Shown here piece by piece: positions 1-12,953 of a stretch of 64,000 nucleotides of DNA (its first letter is position 1; each line of letters begins with the position of its first letter). The notes under the pieces are model-generated. The model made no database searches, was not told the origin of the DNA, and saw nothing but the letters and a program-made list of their open reading frames with translations. The stretch lies in contig JALDNG010000005.1 in assembly GCA_024349245.1 (NCBI GenBank), positions 20,526,501 to 20,590,500 on the forward strand. The letters run 5' to 3'. The stretch is from Neodontobutis hainanensis. Lineage: Eukaryota > Chordata > Actinopteri > Gobiiformes > Odontobutidae. The position numbers and the translations under genes are program-made.

Positions 1-1111
1 AGACAGCACAAAAACTGAAGAGGAGCATTTTTACATGAGGCACACCCAAGCTCGATTTACCAAGATTTACAGCTAAAAAAAAGCAGCGAGTAATGGCAAA
101 AAAATAAAAATGGAACTACATAGCTTAACCTGAATACCTTTAAAAAGATTTTAGAAAAGACATTGACGGACTGAGTGTTAAATGAAGTCCACAGACAGCT
201 TCCTAAAGCAAAAGTCCGATTGAGCCCATGTCCTAAATTTGTTAACTAATATATCTGTTGCGGTATCAAACAACAAAACAGGTAGAAAACTTTGGAAAAA
301 TCTTAGTTTTTTAACACCACTATGTAAAGCTTTATTTTATTGTAGAGATAATATCCATGTTTTATAAAGTAGGCTACAAGCAGAATTCCCTATTAGCCAT
401 CTTGAATTCCATGCTAATTAGCCAGCCACCACCGATACAACGTGCATCAGGGTTTAAAGTAACAGTGCTGTTTTGTGCTTCTTGACTTGATGGTAGTCAG
501 TGAGCTGCTGTCAGCTCAGCCTCAAACCTTTCACAGTTTTAGTAATTATGCAGCTAAAAAGGGCACTCTCTGCCACACAATTCCAGAGTGACGCCTCATG
601 TTACAGGCTTATTACAGTTTAAAAATGCATATTATATATAATAATTGTTGTTAAATGCTGGTTAAAGAAAGAAGGTTTGGAAGCTTTCAAACGCCAAGTC
701 ATGGCCTCAAATGTGTTGAAACAGTATGAAAATAGTTGCTCGCAACTTTATTAATAAGCTGTCAGCTGTTATAAGGCTTGTTGAAGTGAGTCACAGTGTC
801 TGCAGCCGTCTGTCTTCTGTGGAGTGGTTTTAATTGCAGTTATCTGATTTGTTTCCTGCTGACTCCTCATGTTGTGTAAATCAAACTGAAGATGGCGCTA
901 CTGTAAATTTTACAGGTTTAAATCTACAATTGGGTGACACTTTAATGTATTTTTGGATCTGATTCAACACTTGCTGCATTGGTATAGTTTCCCTGGAGTT
1001 GCCAAGACATAAAACACAGTCTCTGCTAGACTCTTTTTTTTTACAGCTCTCTAATTAAATTTTTGAGCACAGTTGTTTGGGTCAAAGGCGTAACTTGTGT
1101 TTCTGTCTCAG
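1..1111. other. Intron sequence upstream of the first visible contactin exon
   Basis: AT-rich unique-looking DNA with no repeat family or coding signal that I recognise. A pyrimidine-rich stretch and CAG acceptor end at 1111, directly before the first exon. Confidence 0.6.
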
Positions 1112-1346
1112 CCGGTGCCAGAAGAACAGCAGAGCGGGGAGGACTTTGGGTACATCGTGGCTTTTCGACCTTCAGGCAGCAACACCTGGATCCAAAGTGT
1201 GGTGGCCTCAGCTGAAGTGTCCAGATACATTTACAGGAACGACAGCGTTGCGCCGCTGTCTCAGTTTGAGGTGAGAGTGGGCGTGTACAACAGCAGAGGG
1301 GAGGGGCCCTTCAGCAACACCGTCACCGTGCTGTCTGCAGAGGAAG
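1112..1346 (+). CDS. Contactin exon: most of FNIII domain 2
   Basis: The exon encodes PVPEEQQSGEDFGYIVAF and continues to VLSAEE, 78 full codons plus one base. It supplies the C, C', E, F and G strands of the second fibronectin type III domain. The F-strand tyrosine is replaced by phenylalanine in QFEVRVGVYN, and the GEGPFS turn typical of contactins follows. An N-D-S sequon (RNDS) is a possible N-glycosylation site. The acceptor is TCTCAG at 1111 (phase 0) and the donor is GTGAGT at 1347 (phase 1). Reading past the donor soon meets stops, so the splice end is well supported. Confidence 0.93.
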
Positions 1347-1706
1347 GTGAGTGTGTGCTACACAAATTATCAATGCCCATTCTGTCAGCAGAGATTTAAC
1401 AGCTTAAACTCATTTCTTGAACTAGTCACTATATTGTCATTAACTCTCACAATGACCAGGATAAGTCTGACAAAATATGTTCCCACAGGCACGAGATAAT
1501 AAATAAAATAAAAGAATAATAAAATAAAATAAAAAATAAAAAAACAGAATAGGATAACATTGAATTTTGGGCTGAGAAGTCAAGGTAATTTTTTAATTAA
1601 AAAATTGTGGTTTAGAAAATTAGACTTCAAGTTTTAAAAAAGGTGTGTTAGTGGTTCTGAAAAACGGTAAATGTATAACATGCATTATTCATGTCCTTTC
1701 CCACAG
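1347..1706. other. Contactin intron of 360 bp with AAAT-rich low-complexity tract
   Basis: Short intron. About 1498-1550 is an AAAT/AAAAT simple repeat. It ends in a CTTTCCCACAG acceptor. Nothing else is seen. Confidence 0.85.
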
Positions 1707-1822
1707 AGCCTTCCGAAGCCCCCTCCAGAGTGTGGGCCCGCTCCGTCTCGTCCTCTGAGATTGAGGTGTTCTGGGAGCCTGTTCCCCTCGGGTCCAGCGG
1801 CAAGAAGATCACCACATATGAG
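1707..1822 (+). CDS. Contactin exon: FNIII-2/3 linker and first half of FNIII-3
   Basis: With the one base carried over from the previous exon, this encodes EEPSEAPSRVWARSVSSSE, IEVFWEPVP and ends at KKITTYE. It is the linker and the A, B and C strands of FNIII domain 3; the IEVFW tryptophan is the conserved B-strand core residue. The acceptor is CCCACAG at 1706 and the donor is GTATGA at 1823, phase 0. GTATGA is a weaker but acceptable donor. 116 nt plus the carried base gives exactly 39 codons. No long open frame matches it; it is recognised by continuity with the flanking exons. Confidence 0.92.
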
Positions 1823-3542
1823 GTATGACAAAAAAACCTTGAACTAATACAGCGACAGGGGAATTTAAACAAGAGTCGACATTAATCCCTGAATGACTGA
1901 CAGTACAATAAGCTGCACTGATTTGAATGTGCCTGCTCTCAGTGACAACACAGACATATTTCCAACACTGCGTTTGAGCGGCAGATTTTTCACCGGCGGA
2001 TCCAGAGGGATGAAGAGGAGAGGTCTGTTGCCAACGGTGCCAGCCTCCCAAAGAGCTTTATATCTAAGGCTGCTGTTAAAGAAATATATAAAAAAAAAAA
2101 AAGAGTGTGAAGACCATACATCATTCTCCTCCACAACAAACCCTCTCTGGGGATGTGCTTGTGGAATGACTTGGATAAAAATACCATCCCTGGCTGAACC
2201 TTACGCCGGTTACACGCCAATAATCTGCCCACGAGGCCTGACCTGTGCTCAGAGTAGGTCAGTGTCAGTGTTGGGCCACACAGTGTTAGAAAACATTGAG
2301 GGAGACAACAATAAAACACAAACGCATGGAGCAATTTAACTCAGATGAGACTGAGGTGGCTTTTTGGACTAGTTTCAAAGAGCATTTTTTATTGGCTGAT
2401 ATTGCTCAGAGCTGAGATTCCTTCTCTATTTTTTACAGTGTATTAATAAGAGTTATGCAACAGGACATTTACAAAATCTGTGGTATTAAGACCAATATCA
2501 ATCTTTTTAAATAAATTTACAATAGCAAATATATTCATGTTGTGTTACTCAGTGATGTATATCCACTCATATGCAAAGAAGTTTTCATATAAATTGTTGT
2601 AGGCCATTTTCTTTAACCCATTTTTAGCCAATATTGTGTGACAACCTGGCATTGCACATGTGTCATGTCAGATGTGAGCCACTCATTCAACAAGCAAGCC
2701 TGACATACAGTAATGAGGTAACGAATGATATATACCATCATGTGGCAGTTGTAAATATTTAATAAACCACAATGTTGCAATGTCAGTTATATTTTAAAAA
2801 ACTGACATTTCTGGTTAACAAGTTGTGGTTTGGTGAGGCACACATTTTAAGACAGCCACAAAAGTACCAATAGTGAAGAAAAAACACACCTTTATTTAAC
2901 ATTCTGTAATGTTTTGTACAAAGCAACTGCAGCTAAGTTTATAGGACTCTACATTCCTCTGGCTTTGGATTAAAAGCTTTTTTTAACATTGTTTTCTAGG
3001 CTCCGGACTTTTGGACATTATTGTTCATCCCAAACAAGATTTTCTGGTCGAGTTTTCTGTCACTCAGACTAGGGACCTTTAAGATTTTCCTGTTTTAGAA
3101 ACAAGTCTGAAGTGGGTTTAGTCACTGTTCAAGTCTCTACAATATGAGCTGATGGAATTAAGAGGGTAAAGAATATAAAGTAGCAGCAAGAGAGGCTCTA
3201 ATGTTTTTGAATATTGAAAAAGATATATACAAACACAATATTTATTCAAAGCTGCACAGAGGTTTCTTATTCAAAATGATGAATGAATGGATTAAAATGA
3301 ACAATGAGTTGTGTAATCTATTAATTGACTTAAATGACTTTTCTGAGTTATCTTCTCTGCTGCAGGCATCAGAATTTTGAAGTTGATAAAATTGAAAATA
3401 AGGGATTATATGAATAGAAGATAAAAATATATATCAATGTAATGAAAGAGCCAACCATATTAAATGCCTGACTTACACCTGATTAGTCACCTTTCTATTT
3501 GACTATCAGATTTTATGTTGAGATCACCAATATGCGTATTAA

Positions 3543-3842
3543 CTAGGGTGACTATATTTCCACACCTCTTGGCAAATATGTTTTCCAATTGAAATTCTAT
3601 TGTTTTATATTAACAGAAAACACAAAAGCAAAATGGCACTGAATGAACCTACAGACTCATGTTGAACATGATTACTGTTTAAAGGGAAAAAAAACAAATT
3701 AATAAAGTGACAAAGGTCTATTTTTTCATGGTAAGTTTAAAACTGAAACATAATAGGATTTTTCAGATGTTTGTTGGGACGTGGGACAAGGAGTGTGATT
3801 GTGGGACAGTCCACATTAAACAAGGACAGATGGTCACCCTAG
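3543..3842. mobile_element. Non-autonomous DNA transposon (MITE) with CTAGGGTGAC termini
   Basis: The 300-bp segment starts CTAGGGTGACTATAT and ends ATGGTCACCCTAG, so the ends are inverted copies for at least 10 bp. Flanks are ...TTAA on the left and TTTTAA on the right, close to but not an exact TTAA duplication. No coding capacity. The superfamily is uncertain (piggyBac-like or hAT-like). Confidence 0.6.
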
Positions 3843-5811
3843 TTTTAACTCAAAAATGCCATAAAATATCATAATGACAACCAAAAATATAGCTCTAGCT
3901 CAATGCTAATATATTGCCTATTAGGAAATTTCAAAGATGGGCTAACAGTAATTAGTGTCACTATTATTTTTAACCATAAAAAATGCATTTAGCTCTTAAT
4001 ACTAAATCCATACTTACAGGCATAGACTTTTGTTTGATCTATGGAAGAGAAATAGTGATTTTGTGCAAATCAACTGCAGGAACCAGGTAACTTCCTGTCT
4101 AACTTAAAACAGCCAGTTGCTGAGGTGTTCTCCCGAGGCTTTGACATTAAACACGTTGTCTGTTGAGGATTGAAACCATTGTGTTTATACACTACATGCA
4201 ATGTTTGGTGACTAAATGCTATCTCTACTTTTGATAATGTATTGCTGTCAGTGTAAGTAATGGCACTGAAATGCACACGTGACACAACTATGTTGTTTAC
4301 CAACGCAAAAAGGGTCTATATGGCTTGTCCTTACAGGACAGCACAGATCCTGTGCAGTCTTCTATAAATAAGGCCCTAGGTCAGGGGGTCACAGAGTGAG
4401 GTTCCACAGTCACTGATCAAAACTCTTTGCTTCTTCAAAATAGGGTTATGGCCCTTCACCTCTCAGCATTCTTGTCTTTCAGAAAATCAAAGTGTTATTT
4501 GTACCAAGAGACAGGATGGAGAAGTTACTGTATGTACTATACTACAAATAAATTGTCCATAAACAACTTAATGTGATACAAAATATTTGAATATGGACAT
4601 AATTATGGAAAAACTAACAATTATGGACATAACAATGTCAAACCCACATTTGACTGTGTCCAAGTTGCACTCCTTCGAGATGGCTCAAACAGAATGGCTC
4701 TGCTCTTGTATTCTGACAGCCTGTTTATCTTGGCACAGCTCACGGCAGCGGACATTTGATTGGACGTCGCCGCTGCTGTTGTTGTAACCCTACTCCATTG
4801 ATCTGACCCTGTGGTCTGGACCAATCTAAGGAGCCAGAGAATAGGCCAGGCACATACTCAATACTGTTTTGTTATGGGCATAGTTTAAGCCTGACACGGA
4901 GCTGAATCAAAGAGTGACCTGCAGTGCAGCAGATATTACACACACCTACAAAATAAGATAAGGATTATTGGCCTTTCATTATGTACTGCTTTAAGTGAAT
5001 ACTGTCTGCTTCTTTAGCTCGGCAAATTATTGTGTAAAAATGTAAAAAAAAATCTAAAAAATATGATGAAATATTGAAGGATGAATGTGTAGTCTTGGAA
5101 CTGTTACAAAATTGTATTGATCAAGGAATTATTACATTAAACTGATAAAGACTCCCTTATTTGTTGAAAATAAAGCTTCTGATACTTCAGCCCAACACCA
5201 ATGAGAAATTAATAATTTTACAAATCATACATTAAGATGTCTTATTTGAAAACAGTGAAATGTATTCAAATATTAAACAATGCAAAATTTTGGGACTAGG
5301 CCTTCAGCAGGGACATGTTTGTATAGATCAGCGCAGTGAAAAAAAAAGTGAAAATGAAACAAAATACAACCCATTTTTACACCAACATTAAACTACAAAA
5401 TACAATAGAAAAATAGAGATATATATAAATTACATTATCTTCCAGAATTCCAGTCAGGATGATCTTAATATGTTCATCTCTGCTGAATTGATGTATACAT
5501 ATGTGAAGAGGATACAAACTTAATATTATAAATACAGTTGTACATGGAGACATGCTTTTCGGGTGCCATCCATCCATGATGGTCACCATGGTGTCAGCTC
5601 ACTTTGGTTCTATAGAATTGTACAGGTGGCCCCTCCTCTCATAGGATCCAAACCCTGACTCCTAAGGGCCTTAATGATGAACTGGTGTTAAATCCTTCCC
5701 TTTGAGTTAATATGTAGTTTGGACATTATTTCTATTTACTATTCACAAACCTGTGTGCCCACTATTTTTATTGTCCTGTTGTCATGTCTGCATGTAGGAT
5801 TGTATAAATCC

Positions 5812-6215
5812 ATATCTTGGCCAGAGAAGGCAGGTGGTTTGAGAGAGAGGTGAAGAAAGCCATTTTTGTTCAAATGGAATTGCCCTCACTGGACAGAGGA
5901 GGATTCTGCAATTATCAGCTGCCAGCTATTTGCAACTGTGTTTTGAAATCAAAACCGTTTCACTCCAAAACAACACCTGAAGTGAGCGGTGAAACGGATA
6001 CCTTTGGTTTTGGTGAAGGTGCTCTTTCAAGATAATGACTAAGAGAACAGATCAGTCTGGTCCCATCATGTATAGTTTCAGGTTAAACCCCTCCTTCTAG
6101 AGATATAAGCTCAGCTCTCTTACTGTTGAACTGAATTGAAAAAGTCTCTTAGAGACTTAGAATTACAGACAAAACGTCTTCACTTTGAAAACTGAGTCCA
6201 GATACTTTTGCTTTA
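5812..6215 (+). mobile_element. Penelope-like retroelement 3' fragment
   Basis: The frame from 5817 reads REGRWFEREVKKAIFV and then LPSLDRGG, which resembles the stretch following the GIY-YIG endonuclease core in fish Penelope-like elements (RWFERGVKEAIYV-type motif, recalled from family knowledge). Non-coding tail sequence follows: GGTTAAACC..CTCCTTCTAGAGATATAA at 6084 onward, and AAAACGTCTTCACTTTGAAAA near 6170. The same tail elements occur near 34.3 and 37.5 kb in this window. The reverse transcriptase part is absent. Confidence 0.55.
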
Positions 6216-6244
6216 ACCTTTTCTTTAAGATGTCCTGGATGACT

Positions 6245-6375
6245 GTGAACCTTCGTCTCCCTACAGTTCATGCTGTTGTTGTGTCCTTGAGCAACACACT
6301 TAATCCTCCTTGTCTCCAGTGACAGCTCGGGTGTATGAATGTGTGAGATGTTGGGACAATGGATGGAAATTAGCC
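6245..6375 (+). repeat. SINE-like fragment (TGTCCTTGAGCAACACACTTAA core)
   Basis: Contains the core GTTGTGTCCTTGAGCAACAC followed by a run resembling 'cttaatcctccttgtctcc', which parallels the GTGTCCTTGGGCAAGACACTTAACCC core seen in the SINEs at 7.7 and 61.8 kb. No intact tRNA-like promoter is visible. Confidence 0.45.
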
Positions 6376-6540
6376 TACAGAAAATGTTTCTTTTGAAAAT
6401 GTATCTATTGACTCATACTGCAATGGGCTACAAGTATATAGTTTAAATTATGTTTCTGTTGGTACCTGGAGGTAAACACAATGAATGAATGAATGAATAA
6501 TCATTGCCTAGCCCTAGTTTTATATAACATTACATACAGT

Positions 6541-6663
<123 letters not shown>

Positions 6664-7530
6664 TATTACAGAACAAAGAATGAGAGTATAACATATAGGC
6701 TGAGTCTAAATGAGAGTTGAGTGAATGTCAAATGAACTTCCCTGTTGTGAATGACTGGACAGCCAACAGTGGAGCAATGTGGGTCTCATACACTTCTGCC
6801 AATTGTTCCCAGAAGGGTAATGCAGATGCAGGTGATCGATGCCTGTTCTGAGTGCATAAAACATGTGTGGAAATGCCGTTACAATTTACTTAAACCCTCC
6901 ACGTGAGGCTGCAGACTGTCCTGTGTAGATTCCAGACTTCCAGCTCTCTCTGTTCTTGAAGGAGTTATTAGTGTCTGGATCGGCCTTTCCCCGTCCACCG
7001 CAGCACAGGTGTTGGGAACGTACAACACTGTGATTGGAGCGGCTCAGAGGATAAGGATTCATCACCGCTCCCGCCTTTTTATGTTCCACTTGAGTCAACC
7101 CTCAGGCTCACAGCGCTGCTTCACAAGACCTAAATGAAGCCCCTGAGGACCAATAGCCTGAGAATATAAAAACTACTTCAGCAAACTTCACCTCTGCCTC
7201 TCAGCTGTTTGAACAACAAACTGTGAACTTCTCAATTAAGACCAGACTGGCACATCTGATCTGTCAGGGTTTTAAAAGCAGCACTATTCTGCACTGTGCA
7301 GAGCAGATGTATGCTATAACTATATAAGTGGTTGGTACTTCCTGATCCTCATGAAATACAAATTCCTTATATTAAGAACAAACCGTGAGAATAAAAAATA
7401 TGAGCACATTGTCTCAAATGGAAGTTATCAGCCTGAAGCTTTCCTCCTTCAGCACCTCGGACAACTCCAGGGGATTCCAGGGGAACAAAATAAAAAGGAA
7501 TGCGTTCCCTATTAGACCACATAGGAAAAA

Positions 7531-7679
<149 letters not shown>

Positions 7680-7680
<1 letters not shown>

Positions 7681-7850
7681 TAGTGTGCTTTTCCACCTAT
7701 TAGGCACTTAAGGCACATTACCAGTTTTACAGCTGACTACTGGAGCCAAGGTGGGTTAAGTGTCTTGCCCAAGGAAACAACGACAGTATGAACTGTGGGG
7801 GAGAGCGGGATGTTATGATGTTTTTTTATGATGTTTTCTACGTACCATCA
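7680..7850 (-). mobile_element. tRNA-derived SINE fragment
   Basis: Read on the minus strand it carries TTGTTTCCTTGGGCAAGACA followed by CTTAACCCACCTTGGCTCC, the shared body of the SINE family found six times in this window. The tRNA-like head at the right end is lost. Confidence 0.65.
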
Positions 7851-7984
7851 ACACACCACGCAAAGGAAATGGAAAAGCTGTAGGCCTTATTAGGGACAAA
7901 AAATACATGGCTAATTTGTTTAAATAAGCTCAAAAGCAATGTCTTCAAGAAGAGACACACTGCTGCATCAAAGTCCGTGCTATG

Positions 7985-8045
7985 TTCCATTTATTTATAA
8001 ATAAATAAATAAATGTATAAATAAATAAATGTATAAATAAATGGA
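7985..8045. repeat. (TAAA)n tetranucleotide repeat with flanking inverted copies
   Basis: AAATAAATAAATAAATG units lie between GTTCCATTTATTTA on the left and TAAATGGAAC on the right, so the ends also pair with each other. Confidence 0.85.
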
Positions 8046-10430
8046 ACATAATGTAGTTACTACAACACTACATTACAAGTCAGTATCCTATGAATAAATT
8101 CAGTTCTACTCAAGTTCTCTGTCTATACTCTGTTGTGTAAGCAAACAAAAGGCTCATGCTATCTTGTTGTCTGACGTGTCATTTTGTCTTACTTTTAAAG
8201 TGGATAGAAGGTGTCCGCCCAGTGTCCACATTGATTTCTTTGCATTATTTAGAGTCAGTAATCATCTACTCACAAATGCATGCCTCACCTGACAATCAAA
8301 CCCTTGATGTTTCTCATGCAGGAGTGCTAGTGACTGGGCTTATGGTCACAGCTGAAAATAAAATAAATACACCTTTTGGTTATGACCTTCACATTGATTT
8401 TACTCTAAATCTGCAAAGATTACAAATAAAGAATGCTTTATGAAAAGCTTATATCTTTGACGTTAGTTTTCAATAGTTTGCTATATGCAGATGGGGCAAT
8501 GCTCAGCCTGTTAATTATCTTTACATTCAGCCACAATAGAATATAAACCATAATACAGTTGGGTAATCATTACTTTCTCTCAACATTGTCTGTAAACTTG
8601 AAATTTTTTAACTGATGTCAAATGTTGTGTTAGTCAAAGAAGACATACGCTGATTGAATGCTACAGCTGAAGTCTCCTCTATAGCTCTGTTTCTTTTATC
8701 CCTCGTTGAAAATATGTTTAGAGTCTGAGCGGAGGTGACGCTGCAAACTGTAAACTTTTCCCTCCCTCTGTGCCAATAAACTGCTATAATTAAACTGCTG
8801 GTGAAAGAAAAAAAAATGCACACTTCAGATGCATCTGTTATCAGCAGCTCCAGGCCCTGTCGCTAATCTGCCTTTCCCAAGCAAGATCCCCCAAAGCCTG
8901 TGTGCAGCCAATTGGATAAGTACCTCCTCTCAAACCATCTGGTTGACATTTTCCTGTCTGCTTTACCCCGCCTCGTGTTGGGGTCATAAATGATCTCCAA
9001 CTGAATACAGATTATGACAAGCCCCTTGTCGCTGCATCTGGTTTGACTGATACAGCAGTCACCTGCTGCTTTCGATACAAGTCTGGACTGTCTCACCGCC
9101 GACAGGAGCCAAACAGACAGAGAACTCATTACTTGGTCATAGAGTCTTACACAATAGATACAGTATTTAAAAGGAGAAGAGCTGTCTCTAACAATTTCAT
9201 TTAATTTTTTTGTGACTTATGTCTTGTATTCCAGTACAGAGGTTTAAAGTTTAACTGGACAGCAGGCCATACTTCTACTGAAGAAGCCTCTAGTAAAGTG
9301 TGAATATGCCAATGTTTGGCAAGTTTTACAGATGCTCAAAACAATCAAACCATTAAAACAAGAGTTTCTTTTGCGTTCCCAAGGTTTGCGAATATGAAAA
9401 ATGTAACAAGAGAAAATGCCTTTTCAATATCTGTTTGCAATCAGGAGGAGGGCAGTCAGACGTGTCTGTATTTTTGCAAAAGCAGGACTGGACTGATTCT
9501 AATATCCAGTGTTTATCCTGCTGTTGTGGCGAATAGCCTATATTGGCTAAAGTTGATAATACAATTTAAAATATTTATAGTCTTTGCTATTGCCATTGCT
9601 GCTTTTTTATAAATACAAAAAATGTAATCTTAAACTGTACAATCACATTTTACTACAATCTTTTCCATTCTCTTCTTGGTTATAGAGTTGGCTATTGCAG
9701 AATCTCTGTTTTTTTTGTTGTGGGGTCCTTTAGCAGTGTTTGCTTTTTGTGTTCTTCTTGCTCAAAATAGAGCACCACTGCTGCTGCGCTCTACAGTACA
9801 GGACTCTACAGTACCACAGGCACAAAGAAACTAGTCGACAGAAAATAATGTCAGCTCTACACATCAGGCATATTTTCCTCATTGAGCCAATGAATGAAAA
9901 AACACACATATTGGCCAATAACAATATTAAAGCTAATATTTTGTCCATGTGATCTGCAGCATTAGATTGTAGTTAGACTCATTGGAGACGCTATAGAACC
10001 TAAATTACCACAGACACAAAACAATTTCAATGCCAACAACAACCCTCTAACATTTCCAAATGTACATACCAGGCTCTACTAACACAGATATTAAGCACTA
10101 TTTCACAATCTTGTTCACTCTTTGTGGGCATTTTTCATTCCTCAGTCCAGTCTCACATGAAGTCCGAGCTGGAGCCCGGTTGGATGTGCTGTACGAGGGT
10201 TAAGGTGCCTGAATATTTCTGCTTATAGGGCTCTCAACACACACTCGTGAAAATATATCTTTGTCAGAACTTCTACATGTTGTTTCAACGTATATATTAT
10301 AACACAATGCCCACAGTGGCTTCAGTCTTCACAGCTGACTCATAGACCAATGGATTCTCCAAGAAGTAAAGAAGGGATGTCATTTGAAGCACCTTTGTAC
10401 TAACAGTTCAACTTTGTGTCTTTTTTTCAG

Positions 10431-10611
10431 GTGCTGTTCTGGGAGGTGGGATCTGAGCAGAGCGATGCAGAGCGGCTGAGGGTCAGCAACACCACAGCTC
10501 GTCTCTCCGGTCTGAAGGCCAGCACGGTTTACCTCATCTCAGTCCGAGCCCAGAACAGTGCAGGACTCGGACCCTCCAGCCACACTTTTAATATCACCAC
10601 CAAGAAACCAC
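10431..10611 (+). CDS. Contactin exon: second half of FNIII-3
   Basis: It encodes VLFWEVGSEQSDAERLRVSN, then TTARLSGLKASTVYLISVRA, QNSAGLGPSSHTFNITTKKP. This is the C' to G strand half of FNIII domain 3, with the tyrosine-corner region LKASTVYLISVRAQN and the GLGPSS turn. Sequons are N-T-T (SNTT) and N-I-T (FNIT). The acceptor TTTTTTTCAG ends at 10430 (phase 0) and the donor GTAGGT starts at 10612 (phase 1). It joins ITTYE to VLFWEV, restoring the YEVxFW strand expected in this domain. The 181-nt length fits the phases. Confidence 0.93.
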
Positions 10612-12444
10612 GTAGGTTCACAAGAACAGACAGTTTTTCTACGATCAATATATTGCAAAGGTATCCATAAACAAAGTTGTGCAAGGAGCATAGAGACTAA
10701 CGCAGAGATTTGCCGCGTTTAGTTTACCTCAGTTTGACAGAGCAGAAAAGATAGATGTGAGATTAATTAAAGTGAATGAGCCAACTGTGAGGCAATTACT
10801 TCTCGCTGCATTAAGTGGGTACAAAGTCACAAAGGGAACGGAGGAGCAGCAAAGACCAACCAACACATATTTATATAAACTAAGGTAGATTTGAAATAAA
10901 GAAACACAAAAAAGTGCATTGAATCAAATTTTTTCTCATATTGATTTTTTGTGTTGGAAAAGTAATGCACAAAACACATGTATGAGACGGATGATAAAGA
11001 ACTAGGACTATATCAATAATTAATGGACCATAATCTTTATTAAAATCTTTCAGTTAGGTAAATATTCAATTTGTTTTGTTTGGGGTTAGCAATATTTAGT
11101 AATTCTATTGAACATAAGAGGAACAGTTGTAAAATTATCTTCTCTACTTCATTTTGGATAGTGCTCCGATTTATCAAATGTTCATCAAATGTAGGTCATG
11201 GCCTGATCATTAAACCTGCTCTGGACCAGGTCTGAACCAGGACCAGGCTGAAGTTCCATCAGTAGTTTCCTGGTGATTGAATGACAAATAATGAGTCACA
11301 ACATCATGAGTCAGACTTATCAAAAAGCTTCAGGGGAATACCAGCACTTATTGTTTGATCATATCGAACCTTACGTTTAACCATTTCGTTGGGCCCCTGG
11401 GAATTTGAATAATATATTTTATAAAAGAATACAGCTTCCAAAAGAGCAAGGTGGATGGGGGTGGCCTAAGACTGAAAACTCTATCCTATCAATGTATGCT
11501 AGAAATGTTTCCATATGGGAAGTTGGATCTGATGTAATGCTAGATAGATAGATTAGATAAATTAGATAATTAACAATATTGCTAAAGAATGGAGCATCTT
11601 GAAGATGAAAATTTATGTTGTACATTTTTTGACAACACTGACATGTGATAATGTGATGTGAGATAATAATGAGATAATGATAATCCAGATGTGCAGCAGA
11701 TGGGGCTGGTCCTGATCTCAAGTCATGGCAAGATGTTGGCATCAAGAGAATGTACAATCTGTGGGACAATAGCAAATTCAAGATACAGAAATATACTATT
11801 TTACACAACGTTTACATCTCTCCCTGCATATGCATACAAATGTTAAAAATGTAATAAAAAGAATACGGGAAAAGAATCCTTCATTGAATACACCTCTGCT
11901 CAGAGTAAGCTGTAGTCTTTTAAGTGTTGACTGAATTAATCCCAAATCTGGCAGTTTTTCTTCTGTTCATACTTTTCAAGTATAGGCCCTAGCTACATGT
12001 CCACAGAGTTTCTCCTTCCAGATTCCATGGTGACCAGGATGTCAGTGTTATTACATCCAAGTCAGATGTTGTGGCTGATCATTATATTATAATGACTTGT
12101 GACAGGAGGACATAGAGTTAGATACATTTACATCATTTATTTCCTACATATACACTGTATTTATTGATGTTTGCAATACCATCTGTAATATGTTTGAGGA
12201 GCCTTTGAACACAACATTCATTTGAAGCCAGTGTCAACATGCCATTACTCTCATTATCTGTGTTTTCACATTCATAAAAGTGTAAAATGTCAAAGATTCA
12301 CACCTTACATTGAAGGCTGAGGACTTTTTTTCTACAAAGTGCATCTTGCTGTAACACAATAACTGAATGAAGGATGCAGGTGTAGTGCTCGGTTTACTAC
12401 TGATGACTCATTTGTAAAACCTGTTTCTGTGTAATTACATGCAG
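10612..12444. other. Contactin intron of 1.8 kb
   Basis: AT-rich, with a GATA/GATAA-rich patch at about 11535-11570 and 11645-11690. A 129-aa minus-strand open frame at 11419-11808 has no domain I recognise and is probably chance. No mobile element is recognised. Confidence 0.7.
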
Positions 12445-12557
12445 CACCTAGTCAGCCTCCGGGGAATATTGAGTGGAACCTGACCAACTCCAAGATCTTT
12501 CTAAATTGGGAACACGTCAAGGCGCTGGAAAATGAGTCTGAGGTGACAGGATACAAG
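12445..12557 (+). CDS. Contactin exon: first half of FNIII-4
   Basis: With one carried base the exon encodes PPSQPPGNIEWNLTNSKIFL and NWEHVKALENESEVTGYK. This is the A to C strand half of the fourth fibronectin domain. The proline-rich PPSQPPGN linker and NESEVTGYK are signature stretches of this contactin branch. Sequons N-L-T and N-E-S are present. The acceptor is CATGCAG at 12444 and the donor is GTGAGT at 12558, phase 0. 113 nt plus one base gives 38 codons. It has no long open frame of its own and is supported by junction phase and family similarity. Confidence 0.93.
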
Positions 12558-12953
12558 GTGAGTTTGTCAGAGTAATAGCAGAAAATCCAGAGGAGGGGAA
12601 ACAAATAGAGCCTCTGCAGCTGTCAGCCCAATAAATGACTTTCTCATTGCAGTAGAAAGATAGACCCCGGCTCTCCACTGTCACATTATGGATTGGCCCT
12701 GTCTGGCCTTTCAAAATTAAAAGATCTAGTTCAGGTGATAAAATGAAAGGCTTCATGGCACAGAGTGAACACAGCTTCTCTCGGCTGTGACAACAGGCCA
12801 TTGTACTGCATCCGTTTTGCATACCTGTGAGGAAAGAGCCGATTTCTGATTACAGTTATGAAAATATTTACTCTCTCCAAAGATGCAGCTTTGATTATTT
12901 AATTATATGTCTTTTGTGTGAGGGGACTGTGCTATCTCTTACTTTTAAATATA

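Noticed and set aside
1893..2339. 148-aa ORF and overlapping minus-strand ORFs in intron 2
   Set aside because: Overlapping frames on both strands, no domain, and a poly-K tract from an A-rich run; no support as an exon.
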